64,000 nt of DNA. Origin: Bacteroidota bacterium (GTDB taxonomy: Bacteria; Bacteroidota; Bacteroidia; B-17B0; Aurantibacillaceae). Positions 56,557-64,000 of this stretch are shown here, piece after piece. The stretch's first letter is position 1. Each line of letters starts with the position of its first letter. The position numbers and the translations under genes were made by a program. The notes beneath the pieces were generated by a model. That model was not told the origin of the DNA, ran no database searches, and saw nothing but the letters and a program-made list of their open reading frames with translations. The stretch spans positions 23,907 to 87,906 of the forward strand of contig JANYBY010000119.1 of NCBI GenBank assembly GCA_025360565.1. The letters are read 5' to 3'.

Positions 56557-56991
56557 TTAATCGTCGGTAGGGTCGGGAGCTGCAGTTGGTTTGGCTTTTT
56601 TAGGTTTTATTTTACTTGGCCACATTACGTTAAGCAATTCGCCGTGCACACTCATCATGGTTTTGCTGATGCCGTTGGTTATGGTAACGTTTTCGTTAGA
56701 TTTATTTTTCCAGGTTTTTTTCACCTCTTCATGACTTCCATCGCTTAATAAGATATAAAAGACAACTACTTTTCCTTGTTTAACTATGGCTTTTCCGTTA
56801 CTGCAGGTTGCTTTGGCTCCCTGGCGGTTAGAAATTATCACATCCTCATAAGACCCATCTTTTATTTCCTCTGCCCCTCTGTCTTCAAACTTTGCAGCCC
56901 ATTTATTAAAGCAGTTCAATTCAACCGTTTTGTCTTGTGCAAAAAAAGGCAAGCTTAAAAAAAGTGCCGTTGATAAGAGTATGTTTTTCAT
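56557..56991 (-). CDS. Small secreted protein of unknown function
   Basis: A 144-residue protein with a signal peptide (ending SLPFFAQ), a compact domain with two cysteines (LNCFNKWAAKFEDRG, KATCSNGKA) and a Lys/Pro-rich C-terminal tail (IKPKKAKPTAAP). No family was recognised. It lies 91 bp upstream of the lipoprotein gene above on the same strand. Confidence 0.7.
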   Translation of the reverse strand: MKNILLSTALFLSLPFFAQDKTVELNCFNKWAAKFEDRGAEEIKDGSYEDVIISNRQGAKATCSNGKAIVKQGKVVVFYILLSDGSHEEVKKTWKNKSNENVTITNGISKTMMSVHGELLNVMWPSKIKPKKAKPTAAPDPTDD

Positions 56992-57355
56992 ATATATTTT
57001 AATTCAGTAACCCAAGTAATGTATTAGAGGACGATTTTTAAGCTTAGGGAATATCAAACCTACAAAAAAAAATTTAATTCACAGCGAGGTATAACAATTT
57101 ATATATCGTAAAAACACATGTTTAAACTTCATCCGTATATTTTACCAAAACAAACGGTATTTATTTGAAAATGAATATTCCCATGCAAAACACGTGATTA
57201 TTTATTTTAATACAGGCAAAAATTTAATTTTAAACGGTTCTTTGGCTTTGTTTCAGGTTTTGAGCAAATTCAGGCTTAAAGATTAGTTTTAGCGAAAATT
57301 TTATTTAACTTACTGAAAATTAATAACTTAAATAAGTTCATAAACCTTTTAAGCA

Positions 57356-57458
57356 GTAATTAAACAATGTTTATAGAATAAATAATGATTTAGTACTTAG
57401 TAACTTATTAATAAATAGAGTAATTAAACCTTGTTTATATAATAAAAAGGTATATTTG
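57356..57458 (+). promoter_or_regulatory. Strong promoter with 64-bp-spaced direct repeats
   Basis: TTG (57431-57433) and TATATTTG (57451-57458), 17 bp apart, fit the Bacteroidota consensus TTG-N17/19-TAnnTTTG very well. Two 27-bp direct repeats (57356-57382 and 57420-57446; GTAATTAAAC start, 24 of 27 matching) lie 64 bp apart, the second containing the TTG. They could be operators or remnants of a duplication. The 500-bp gap 56992-57492 is otherwise AT-rich without a gene. Confidence 0.65.
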
Positions 57459-57492
57459 TGCCCCTTATTTCTTAAAACTTAAACCAACTCAC

Positions 57493-58065
57493 ATGAAGCT
57501 GCTTAAAGAGGAAGAATACGATCAATTAGCCCTAAAAGGCAGGGGCAGAAGCTCTCACATTTTTAATTCAATCGTGAACCTGCACGTTGGAGAGGCCGTT
57601 CTTATTGAGAAGAAAGACTGGAACCGAAAGGCAAGCCCGAGTACGTTAGTAAAATACATTGAAAAACATCATCAATTAAAATTTACTTGCGGGGCATTAC
57701 TGAACGGACAAGGATGGGCTGTAAAGCGCTTAGAAACTGATGCTTCTGGCATTCACAAGAATAATCAAACATCCGATTATAAAAAAATCGCCATCAATAG
57801 TTCCTTCACGGGCGCTAAAAATATTGTTTCAGCCGAAAGCGAATTAAAATTAAAATCCGAAATAACTATTTTTTACCTGGGCAGAATTGCAGCTATGAAA
57901 ATTGAAAAAACAGAAGAGTCATTAAAAGCTGTAATGGATATGTTTTGGGAGGAAGACAGGGCCTTGCTTAAAAAACTATTTATGGAAGTGATAAACGTTT
58001 TGTACGATGCGAACCACATTGTTATCGAAAACGAAAAAACCTATATTCCGCTTAAAAGGAATTGA
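57493..58065 (+). CDS. Protein of unknown function with possible nucleic-acid-binding N-terminus
   Basis: A 190-residue protein without signal peptide. The first 90 residues (KGRGRSSHIFNSIVNLHVGEAVLIEKKDW, STLVKYIEKHHQLKFTCGALLNGQGWAVKRL) resemble short proteins seen on Bacteroidota mobile or phage-like regions, but I could not assign a named family. Basic and aromatic residues suggest possible DNA or RNA binding (inference). The gene has the strongest promoter seen in the window and an unusual AT-rich upstream gap, which could mean recent acquisition. Confidence 0.65.
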   Translation: MKLLKEEEYDQLALKGRGRSSHIFNSIVNLHVGEAVLIEKKDWNRKASPSTLVKYIEKHHQLKFTCGALLNGQGWAVKRLETDASGIHKNNQTSDYKKIAINSSFTGAKNIVSAESELKLKSEITIFYLGRIAAMKIEKTEESLKAVMDMFWEEDRALLKKLFMEVINVLYDANHIVIENEKTYIPLKRN

Positions 58066-58152
58066 TTCCTGAACGGCGGTTTATTGTTAAATCCCTTATT
58101 TTTTATTTTTCTATCCAACCTTTACTGTTCGTATTACGTTTATATAAGTAGT

Positions 58153-58641
58153 ATGCAGTTATTTTCTATAACCGGACTTTTTTGGCAAGGCTTTTTTTTA
58201 AACTCTTTAAAAGCCCAATTATCTTTTGTAGGCAAGATCTGCCCTAAACTAAATGTAACTCATTGGATCAGGCCAATAAACGAAAGTCGAAACCCAAAAC
58301 TAACGGTAATTGAATTTTGGGCTACGTGGTGCGCATCTTCTACCGCGGTTATTCCACATATGAATCAATTGGTTGATAAATTCGGAGATACCGTTAATTT
58401 TATTTCCCTGTCAAACGAAAAAAAACAAAAAGTACAGCATTTTTTAAAAAACAGCGAAATAAAATCAGCAATTGCAATTGACAGAAGTTTAACAACAAAT
58501 AACAATTTCGAGATCTCTTACATACCTCAAACATTTATTGTAAATGAGGCCGGCATTGTTATTTGGCAAGGCAATTCAAAGGGCCTAACCGATTCTGTTT
58601 TAACCGCCGCTATCCATGGCAATCTCCCGGCTTCCTTATAG
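58153..58641 (+). CDS. TlpA-like thioredoxin-fold protein lacking the second active-site cysteine
   Basis: A 162-residue secreted thioredoxin-like protein; the ATG at 58153 follows a TTG-started 23-residue extension and begins a signal peptide (ending NSLKAQ). The active site reads WATWCASSTAVIPHMNQ, so the usual CxxC is C-A-S-S with the resolving cysteine replaced by Ser. The cis-proline loop (SYIPQTFIVNEAG) is kept. An extra Cys precedes the domain (KICPKL). It may be a trapping, chaperone-like or monothiol protein rather than a normal disulfide reductase. Confidence 0.8.
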   Translation: MQLFSITGLFWQGFFLNSLKAQLSFVGKICPKLNVTHWIRPINESRNPKLTVIEFWATWCASSTAVIPHMNQLVDKFGDTVNFISLSNEKKQKVQHFLKNSEIKSAIAIDRSLTTNNNFEISYIPQTFIVNEAGIVIWQGNSKGLTDSVLTAAIHGNLPASL

Positions 58642-58726
58642 AAACCTGCAGTAAGTTTACATTTGTTCTCAATAAAAACTGACTAAAAAATTTATTCTAT
58701 TTAATTTTTTTTGGTACTTTGCATCA

Positions 58727-60265
58727 ATGTTGGTAAAAACGTTTGGATACGCGGTGCAAGGAATTAATGCGACTAAAATTACAGTTGAAGTAAATATTGG
58801 TATAGGCGTAAATTTTTATATGGTTGGTTTACCCGATAGTGCGGTAAAAGAAAGTCAGCAGCGGATAGACACTGCTTTAAAACACCATGGTTTAAAAATT
58901 CCGGGCAAACAGATCACAGTAAACATGGCCCCGGCCGATATTCGTAAGGAAGGTTCGGCTTATGATCTGAGCATTGCAGTTGGTATATTGGCGGCAAGCG
59001 AACAAATTCCCTCCGAAAAAATATCAGACTATGTTATTATGGGCGAGTTGGCCCTTGACGGCGCCATCAGGCCTATTCGCGGGGCATTGCCAATTGCGGT
59101 AAAGGCAAAAGCCGATGGATTTAAAGGAATTATTTTACCTGAAAAAAATGCCGAGGAGGCAGCGGTTGTAAAAGACCTGGATGTTTTGTATGCAAAAAAT
59201 TTAAAAGAAGTAATTGGTTTTTTTAAAGAAACCAATGATCTGCCAAAGGCTGAAATTGATCTTAACGTTGCCTTTTTAAATAATTTGGAATCGCTTGAAT
59301 TTGATTTTGCAGATGTAAAAGGACAGGAAAATATAAAACGTGCTTTAGAAATAGCCGCTTCCGGTGGGCACAATGTAATTTTAATTGGTCCGCCCGGTGC
59401 CGGCAAAACCATGCTGAGCAAGCGTTTGCCGAGTATATTGCCGCCGCTTACATTAGAAGAAGCTTTAGAAACCACAAAAATTCACAGCGTAGCCGGCCGT
59501 ACAGGAAGGAATGACGGATTAATAACCCAGCGCCCGTTCAGAAGTCCGCACCACACAATTTCTGATATTGCCCTTGTAGGTGGCGGAAATAATCCACAGC
59601 CCGGCGAAATAAGTTTAGCCCATAACGGTGTTTTATTTTTAGATGAATTACCCGAATTTAAACGTTCCGTTCTGGAAGTTATGCGCCAGCCGCTCGAAGA
59701 CCGGGTAGTAAATATAAGCCGTGCAAAATTTAGTGTAGATTATCCCGCGAGTTTTATGCTCATAGCAAGTATGAATCCTTGTCCTTGCGGATTTTACAAT
59801 CATCCCGAAAAAGAATGTGTTTGCGCGCCGGGTGTTGTACAAAAATATTTAAATAAAATAAGCGGGCCTTTGTTAGATAGGATCGATCTGCATGTAGAAG
59901 TAACACCTGTTCCGTTCAGCGAATTAAGTAAACAGCAAACTTCCGAAAAAAGTGCGGATATAAGGGATAGAGTTATTGGTGCACGACTTTTGCAAAGCGA
60001 ACGTTTTAAAAACGATGAAAAAGTTCATTGCAACGCGCAAATGCGTACAAAGGATCTAAAAACATTTTGCACTTTAACCGATGCGGGTAACACGCTTTTA
60101 AAAACAGCCATGGAACGTTTGGGCTTAAGCGCCCGGGCTTACGACAGGATCTTGAAAGTAGCAAGGACCATTGCGGATCTTGAAAATTCGGAAAACATAG
60201 AAACAAACCATTTGGCAGAAGCTATTCAGTACCGCAGTTTGGATAGAGACGGATGGGCGGGATGA
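58727..60265 (+). CDS. YifB family Mg-chelatase-like AAA+ ATPase
   Basis: A 512-residue protein. An N-terminal Lon-like S5-fold domain (INATKITVEVNIGIGVNFYMVGLPDSAVKE) is followed by a Mg-chelatase AAA+ domain with Walker A GPPGAGKTMLSKRL, Walker B VLFLDELPEF and an HTTISD motif, then a helical end (LSARAYDRILKVARTIADL). Related ComM/YifB proteins in other bacteria act as DNA helicases that extend recombination joints during natural transformation. The stop lies within the start region of the next gene (13-bp overlap). Confidence 0.93.
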   Translation: MLVKTFGYAVQGINATKITVEVNIGIGVNFYMVGLPDSAVKESQQRIDTALKHHGLKIPGKQITVNMAPADIRKEGSAYDLSIAVGILAASEQIPSEKISDYVIMGELALDGAIRPIRGALPIAVKAKADGFKGIILPEKNAEEAAVVKDLDVLYAKNLKEVIGFFKETNDLPKAEIDLNVAFLNNLESLEFDFADVKGQENIKRALEIAASGGHNVILIGPPGAGKTMLSKRLPSILPPLTLEEALETTKIHSVAGRTGRNDGLITQRPFRSPHHTISDIALVGGGNNPQPGEISLAHNGVLFLDELPEFKRSVLEVMRQPLEDRVVNISRAKFSVDYPASFMLIASMNPCPCGFYNHPEKECVCAPGVVQKYLNKISGPLLDRIDLHVEVTPVPFSELSKQQTSEKSADIRDRVIGARLLQSERFKNDEKVHCNAQMRTKDLKTFCTLTDAGNTLLKTAMERLGLSARAYDRILKVARTIADLENSENIETNHLAEAIQYRSLDRDGWAG

Positions 60266-62286
60266 GAAATAATAAATTAAAAATGTTGGATAAAAAAAAT
60301 ATGTTTCCTCGTGTGAAGATCTTTTACATCATCTTTTTGCTGTTTTTTTCTGTTGTGTTCAACGCACAAAATGAACGCAAGAAATTTTGCGATGATTTTT
60401 TTAAAGCGAGCGTTAAAAATAAAATAAAACTGGCCTCTAATCTTGAGCCGGATGTGTTAAAAGATATTTATCCTATAATTAAAGATTCGTTAGAAAAAGC
60501 GAAAAAATTAGTGTATGCCAAAAGCGCCAGCCAGGAAGGAAAATTGCTGGTGGATATTATTGATGCCAACCTTGAGCTTGCAAAAAAAAATTATGTAAAA
60601 GCGGTTTTTATTATCGAGAACGGCATCCAATACCGTGCCACAAACATTGTTGATTCTTTAAGGTGTTACAGCATTTTAAAATCGTGTTTTATTAAAATAA
60701 GAAATTACATTAAAGCATACGAGGTAAATGCCAGATTGGAACTTTTAAGAATTCGAAAACCCGATACCCTGATCGTTAATTTTGGAGTAAACAAAAGCAG
60801 CTTGTTTGCTTTGCTTAATTTTTATCCGGAAGCGATCAAGGAAAGAAGGAACGAATTCGCAAAATTACATACTGTAAATGATACCGACGCTTTGGCGAGT
60901 TTGTATAATGATGTGGGTGTTTATTTTAACCGTCAGCATAATTCCGATAGTGCCGAAGTTTGTTTTTTAAAAGCCAAAGAAGTTTTAACCACACTTAAAT
61001 ATCCGGCCGATAAAAAAACGCATTACGAATTTTTTAAGGCGTTAATTGGCGGCAACTTAGGTTTTAGTTATTACAATAAAGGCAACATTGCTAAAGCCAT
61101 TCCGCTTTTAAAAGAAGATATTTATTTTAGTTTGCGGTACAACGATTATGGCAGCGCCTTTAACAGTTATAATTTAATGGTTGAATGTTTACTGAAACAA
61201 AACAACAAGCCGCTTGCAAAAAAATATTTAGACTCGGCCGAAAATTTAATAACCCTTCATTTAAGCGATGTAAGCCAAAGCCTAAAGTTTTTGTATTTAA
61301 AGTCTACTTTTTACCAGGCACAGGGTGATTACGACAGATCCATAAAATATCTGAATAAATACTTTAGTTTAAAGGATAGCCTTACGCAGCTCGAAAAAGT
61401 ACAAGGCTTATTAAATACCGAAATTGCTTTTAAGATCGAGGAAAGAGAATTTGAGTTAAAACAAAAAAATAAGATCCTTGAACAAAAAAACCTGGATGAT
61501 GCAAACCACAAAACTTTTAGAGCGTACCAACTCGCCGGCATTTTGGTTTTATTGGCTATTGTTATTTTTTTAATGATGAGAAACAGATTCTTTAAAAAGC
61601 GTGAACTGGACCTTTCGCAGAAAAACGAAAAGATCAATCTTCAAAACGCGCAAATAGAGCAGTCGCTTAAAGAAAAAGAAATTTTAATTAAAGAGATCCA
61701 CCACCGGGTAAAAAACAATCTGCAAATCATTACCAGCATGCTTAGTTTGCAAATTACAAAAGAAGCGGGCAAAGAAGCGGAATCTATTTTGATGGATGCC
61801 AAACAGCGCATAAATGCTATTGCGTTAACACATCAAATGCTGTATCAAAATTCAAATCTTTCACAAATACCCATCAATCAATATGTAGAAAGCCTTGTAC
61901 GACAAATAGAATCTAGCTTTCCGCCAACAGGCATTAAATTAATAACTGAACTATACGCCGATAACCGAAAAATTAATATTGATAACGCCGTGCCACTTGG
62001 TCTGTTGATAAATGAATTGCTCACCAATTCGTTTAAACACGCTTTTCCGGATAATAAGAATGGAATAATAACGGTGAGTGTTAGCGAAAATGAAACGTTT
62101 TGCAGTATAAAAATAAAAGATAACGGAATTGGCCTGCCCGGGGATTTTAAATCGGGCGCAAAAAATTCTATCGGTATGGATCTGATCCATATTCTATCTG
62201 AACAAATAGAAGCTAACCTAAAAATTAAAAACGATAACGGGTCGGAATTTATTTTAGAAATACCCAAAGCAAAATTATTCATTTAA
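60253..62286 (+). CDS. HisKA_2-type sensor histidine kinase with TPR-like sensor
   Basis: A 677-residue kinase. A signal-like N-terminus (about residues 15-40, ending FNAQ) is followed by an helical TPR-like periplasmic region, a coiled coil, one membrane helix (LAGILVLLAIVIFLMM) and a cytoplasmic kinase core. The phospho-His is in EIHHRVKNNLQIITSMLSLQ (HisKA_2/HWE type), N-box INELLTNSFKHAFP and G-box IKDNGIGLP. No response regulator lies beside it. The start is uncertain: ATGs at 60253, 60262 and one just before MFPRVKIFY are possible. Overlap with yifB suggests co-transcription. Confidence 0.9.
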   Translation: MGGMRNNKLKMLDKKNMFPRVKIFYIIFLLFFSVVFNAQNERKKFCDDFFKASVKNKIKLASNLEPDVLKDIYPIIKDSLEKAKKLVYAKSASQEGKLLVDIIDANLELAKKNYVKAVFIIENGIQYRATNIVDSLRCYSILKSCFIKIRNYIKAYEVNARLELLRIRKPDTLIVNFGVNKSSLFALLNFYPEAIKERRNEFAKLHTVNDTDALASLYNDVGVYFNRQHNSDSAEVCFLKAKEVLTTLKYPADKKTHYEFFKALIGGNLGFSYYNKGNIAKAIPLLKEDIYFSLRYNDYGSAFNSYNLMVECLLKQNNKPLAKKYLDSAENLITLHLSDVSQSLKFLYLKSTFYQAQGDYDRSIKYLNKYFSLKDSLTQLEKVQGLLNTEIAFKIEEREFELKQKNKILEQKNLDDANHKTFRAYQLAGILVLLAIVIFLMMRNRFFKKRELDLSQKNEKINLQNAQIEQSLKEKEILIKEIHHRVKNNLQIITSMLSLQITKEAGKEAESILMDAKQRINAIALTHQMLYQNSNLSQIPINQYVESLVRQIESSFPPTGIKLITELYADNRKINIDNAVPLGLLINELLTNSFKHAFPDNKNGIITVSVSENETFCSIKIKDNGIGLPGDFKSGAKNSIGMDLIHILSEQIEANLKIKNDNGSEFILEIPKAKLFI

Positions 62287-62289
62287 AAG

Positions 62290-63345
62290 TTGAAAGAGTT
62301 TAATCAAATATTATTGGATCTGAAGCGCAGGATCTTTAAGCCGGTTTATTTTTTATCGGGCGAAGAACCTTATTATATTGATAAGATAAGCGATTACATT
62401 GAAACTAACGTTTTGGAGGATGCCGACAAAGAATTTAATCAAAGTGTGGTTTACGGGAAAGAAATTGATCTGGGCGGAATATTAGGTTTGGCAAAACAAT
62501 TCCCTATGATGGGGGAGTACCAGGTTGTAATTGTAAAAGAAGCCCAAAATTTAAAAGAGTTAAATAAAAGCGCCGGGGCAGATGACGATGAGGCACCCGC
62601 CAAATCAACCGCCAACACAAGCGTGCAGCAATTTTTAAATTATCTATTGCACCCGCAACCTACTACCATTTTAGTTTTTTGTTATAAATATAAAACCATT
62701 GATAAGCGGAGCGCCATTGCAAAATCGCTGCAGAAGAACGCTGTGTATTTTGAAACACCAAAAATTTACGACAATCAATTGTCCGAGTGGATAACAACTT
62801 ATGTAAAAGAGTTGAATTACACCATTTCTCCTAAAGCGTCTTTTTTATTGGCTGAGTTTTTGGGAATGGACCTGAGTAAAATAACCAACGAAATAAATAA
62901 GTTAATAATAAATGTAAAACCCGGAGGTGAAATTACGAGTGAATTGATTCAAAATAACATTGGCATTAGTAAAGAGTACAATGTGTTTGAGTTACAAGAC
63001 GCTTTGGCAAAAAAAGATATTTTAAGGGCTAACCGTATTGTAAATTATCTGGGGTCTAACGAGCCATCGGTTTTAACTTTGAGTTCGCTTTACGGTTATT
63101 TCAGCAAAATTTTAAAATATCATTTTTTGGCGGATAAAAGTAAATTTGCCGCTGCAACTGCTTTGGGGGTTAATCCCTTTTTTGTTGAAGGCTATGCAAG
63201 GGCAGCCGCCTCATACGATACGCACAAACTTAAAAATATTTTCAGCTATCTTAAAGAGTGCGACCTAAAAACCAAAGGAGTAGGCAACCCGAGCATTGAA
63301 AACGGGGAATTGTTGAAGGAACTTGTTTTTAAGATTCTGCATTAG
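62290..63345 (+). CDS. holA: DNA polymerase III subunit delta
   Basis: Opens the sliding clamp as part of the clamp loader. The 351-residue protein has the N-terminal PVYFLSGEEPYYIDKISDYI (clamp-opening region), QYQVVIVKEAQNLKEL-like Walker-B-type segment with VIVKEAQNL, LNYLLHPQPTTILVFCYKYKTID and the C-terminal ELQDALAKKDILRA and GNPSIENGELLKELVFKIL. TTG at 62290 is the only suitable start, 3 bp after the previous stop, so it is coupled to the kinase gene. Confidence 0.9.
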   Translation: MKEFNQILLDLKRRIFKPVYFLSGEEPYYIDKISDYIETNVLEDADKEFNQSVVYGKEIDLGGILGLAKQFPMMGEYQVVIVKEAQNLKELNKSAGADDDEAPAKSTANTSVQQFLNYLLHPQPTTILVFCYKYKTIDKRSAIAKSLQKNAVYFETPKIYDNQLSEWITTYVKELNYTISPKASFLLAEFLGMDLSKITNEINKLIINVKPGGEITSELIQNNIGISKEYNVFELQDALAKKDILRANRIVNYLGSNEPSVLTLSSLYGYFSKILKYHFLADKSKFAAATALGVNPFFVEGYARAAASYDTHKLKNIFSYLKECDLKTKGVGNPSIENGELLKELVFKILH

Positions 63346-63476
63346 AAGCCGCGGATTGCGCGCCAGGGATGTGTAGGGTTTAGCCACCGCAGGCCCGCCT
63401 GCCTCTTTTGGCGGGCCGAGGAGGCCGAAGCGAAGCGGAGCCCGGAACAGCCCGACCGAAGGGGGCGCCCAAATAA
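63346..63476. repeat. GC-rich intergenic repeat (second copy of GGGCGCC family)
   Basis: A 131-bp GC-rich block directly after holA, unlike its AT-rich neighbours. It holds an 8-bp perfect hairpin GGCCCGCC/GGCGGGCC (63392-63399 and 63410-63417) and ends GGCGCCCAAATA (63464-63475). Read in inverse orientation it shares the end words TATTTGGGCGCC and CTGCGGTGGCT with the block at 39165-39325. It is a dispersed repeat family of the genome rather than a gene. Confidence 0.7.
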
Positions 63477-63563
63477 TTAAACTTTCAGATCGTCAAAATT
63501 CATTTATAATTTCCAAAAGGTTACCTTTTTCGGTTTCCGGGATAAATAATAAAATCTAACCCT

Positions 63564-64000
63564 ATGAACATTTTAAAAAATTGTTCTAACGCCTACAAGG
63601 TATGCGTTGGAAGCGGAATTACTTTGTTTAAAAACTCCCTTTTTATTTCAATTCCAATCACTGTTATTTTACTGGCCGCTTGTTCTGATGGAAGAAAGGA
63701 AGATAGAAATTACTTGGAAGCTTCAAAAGCCGTGGCCGATTCAGTCTCTGCTTTTGTGCCGGGCATTGCTACCGATACCATTAATGGCATAACGCATAAT
63801 TTTATTCGCACCGCCAATTTAAAATGTAAAGTAAAAGATGTGTTGCAAAGCACCAAACAAATTGAACAAATAGCCGGAAGCGTTGGCGGATACGCAACCC
63901 AAAGCGATCTGAATTCGAATAAAGATTATAGTGATAATATTCATTTTAAAAAAGATTCAACATTAGAGCGCACGCATTATACATCGGTAAGCAATATTAC
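63564..64000 (+). CDS. DUF4349 domain lipoprotein (3' partial)
   Basis: The ATG at 63564 opens a frame that runs off the window end (about 145 residues seen). A lipoprotein signal (ITVILLAACSDG) comes after an unusually long N-terminal part of about 40 residues; a shorter start is possible. The domain begins ITHNFIRTANLKCKVKDVLQ, QIEQIAGSVGGYATQSDL, the usual start of DUF4349, a secreted helical protein family of unknown role. The gap 63477-63563 shows nothing clear. Confidence 0.8.
   Translation, partial: MNILKNCSNAYKVCVGSGITLFKNSLFISIPITVILLAACSDGRKEDRNYLEASKAVADSVSAFVPGIATDTINGITHNFIRTANLKCKVKDVLQSTKQIEQIAGSVGGYATQSDLNSNKDYSDNIHFKKDSTLERTHYTSVSNI

Noticed and set aside
57356..57446. Direct repeats as replication iterons or an origin
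   Set aside because: Only two copies, no DnaA boxes (TTATCCACA-like) and no dnaA or rep gene nearby; promoter-linked repeats are the simpler reading.
1..64000. tRNA, rRNA and riboswitches
   Set aside because: The gaps were read for cloverleaf-like and TTCGAATC-type sequences and for known riboswitch cores; none was convincing. A covariance-model search would be decisive.

Overview
The window is a 64 kb piece of a low-GC chromosome from the phylum Bacteroidota, most likely a Flavobacteriales or Sphingobacteriales relative; it cannot be placed more finely by eye. The evidence is seven secreted proteins with type A C-terminal sorting domains (YPNP/FPNP start, GIYF near the end, basic tail), one with a gliding-type (type B) C-terminus, a DUF5606 protein known only from this phylum, SiaB/DUF6272 and LytTR/LytS signalling proteins, promoters of the TTG-N19-TAnnTTTG kind, and little Shine-Dalgarno sequence. 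No rRNA, tRNA, CRISPR array, transposase or prophage was seen.

Layout. 1-11.9 kb, plus strand: the end of an outer-membrane barrel gene, feoAB for ferrous iron uptake, a secreted M1 aminopeptidase, a 3'-5' exonuclease, gpsA, a PAP2-like membrane protein, a short-chain dehydrogenase/epimerase, a deoxynucleoside kinase and a SiaB-like protein. 11.9-15 kb, minus strand: prfB (with a programmed +1 frameshift) and rsmA, then an HTTM-like membrane protein. 15-28 kb: a GT87-type glycosyltransferase and a group of large secreted proteins (PKD, VCBS, Kelch) with a cytochrome-like lipoprotein, a DCC thiol oxidoreductase and DUF5606. 28-32 kb: an M90 peptidase, a PepP-type aminopeptidase and an alpha/beta hydrolase. 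31.9-36.9 kb: a LytTR response regulator and two tandem, paralogous TPR-LytS kinases. 37-45.6 kb: four type IX-secreted proteins in three transcription units. 45.6-51 kb: cinA, DUF4197, phospholipase D and lipoproteins. 51.3-55.7 kb: a hemA-hemCD-hemB-aroK operon. 55.8-64 kb: small secreted proteins, an orphan gene with a strong promoter, a thioredoxin-like protein with a missing active-site cysteine, yifB, a HisKA_2 kinase, holA and the start of a DUF4349 lipoprotein.

The most interesting structure is regulatory. The three transcription units of secreted proteins at 37.4-45.6 kb share one upstream design: three 10-bp direct repeats (best form CGAATATTTA) set exactly 21 bp apart, then 29-30 bp, then a TAATTTTA/G -7 box with no clear -33 element. 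Two-turn direct repeats are how LytTR regulators are known to bind DNA, and a LytTR regulator with two LytS kinases lies directly beside these genes. This suggests a local, possibly undescribed two-component regulon controlling surface proteins. Other points of note are a 161-bp imperfect palindrome between the regulator and its kinase, several families of intergenic repeats, and a probable frameshift in a lipoprotein gene.
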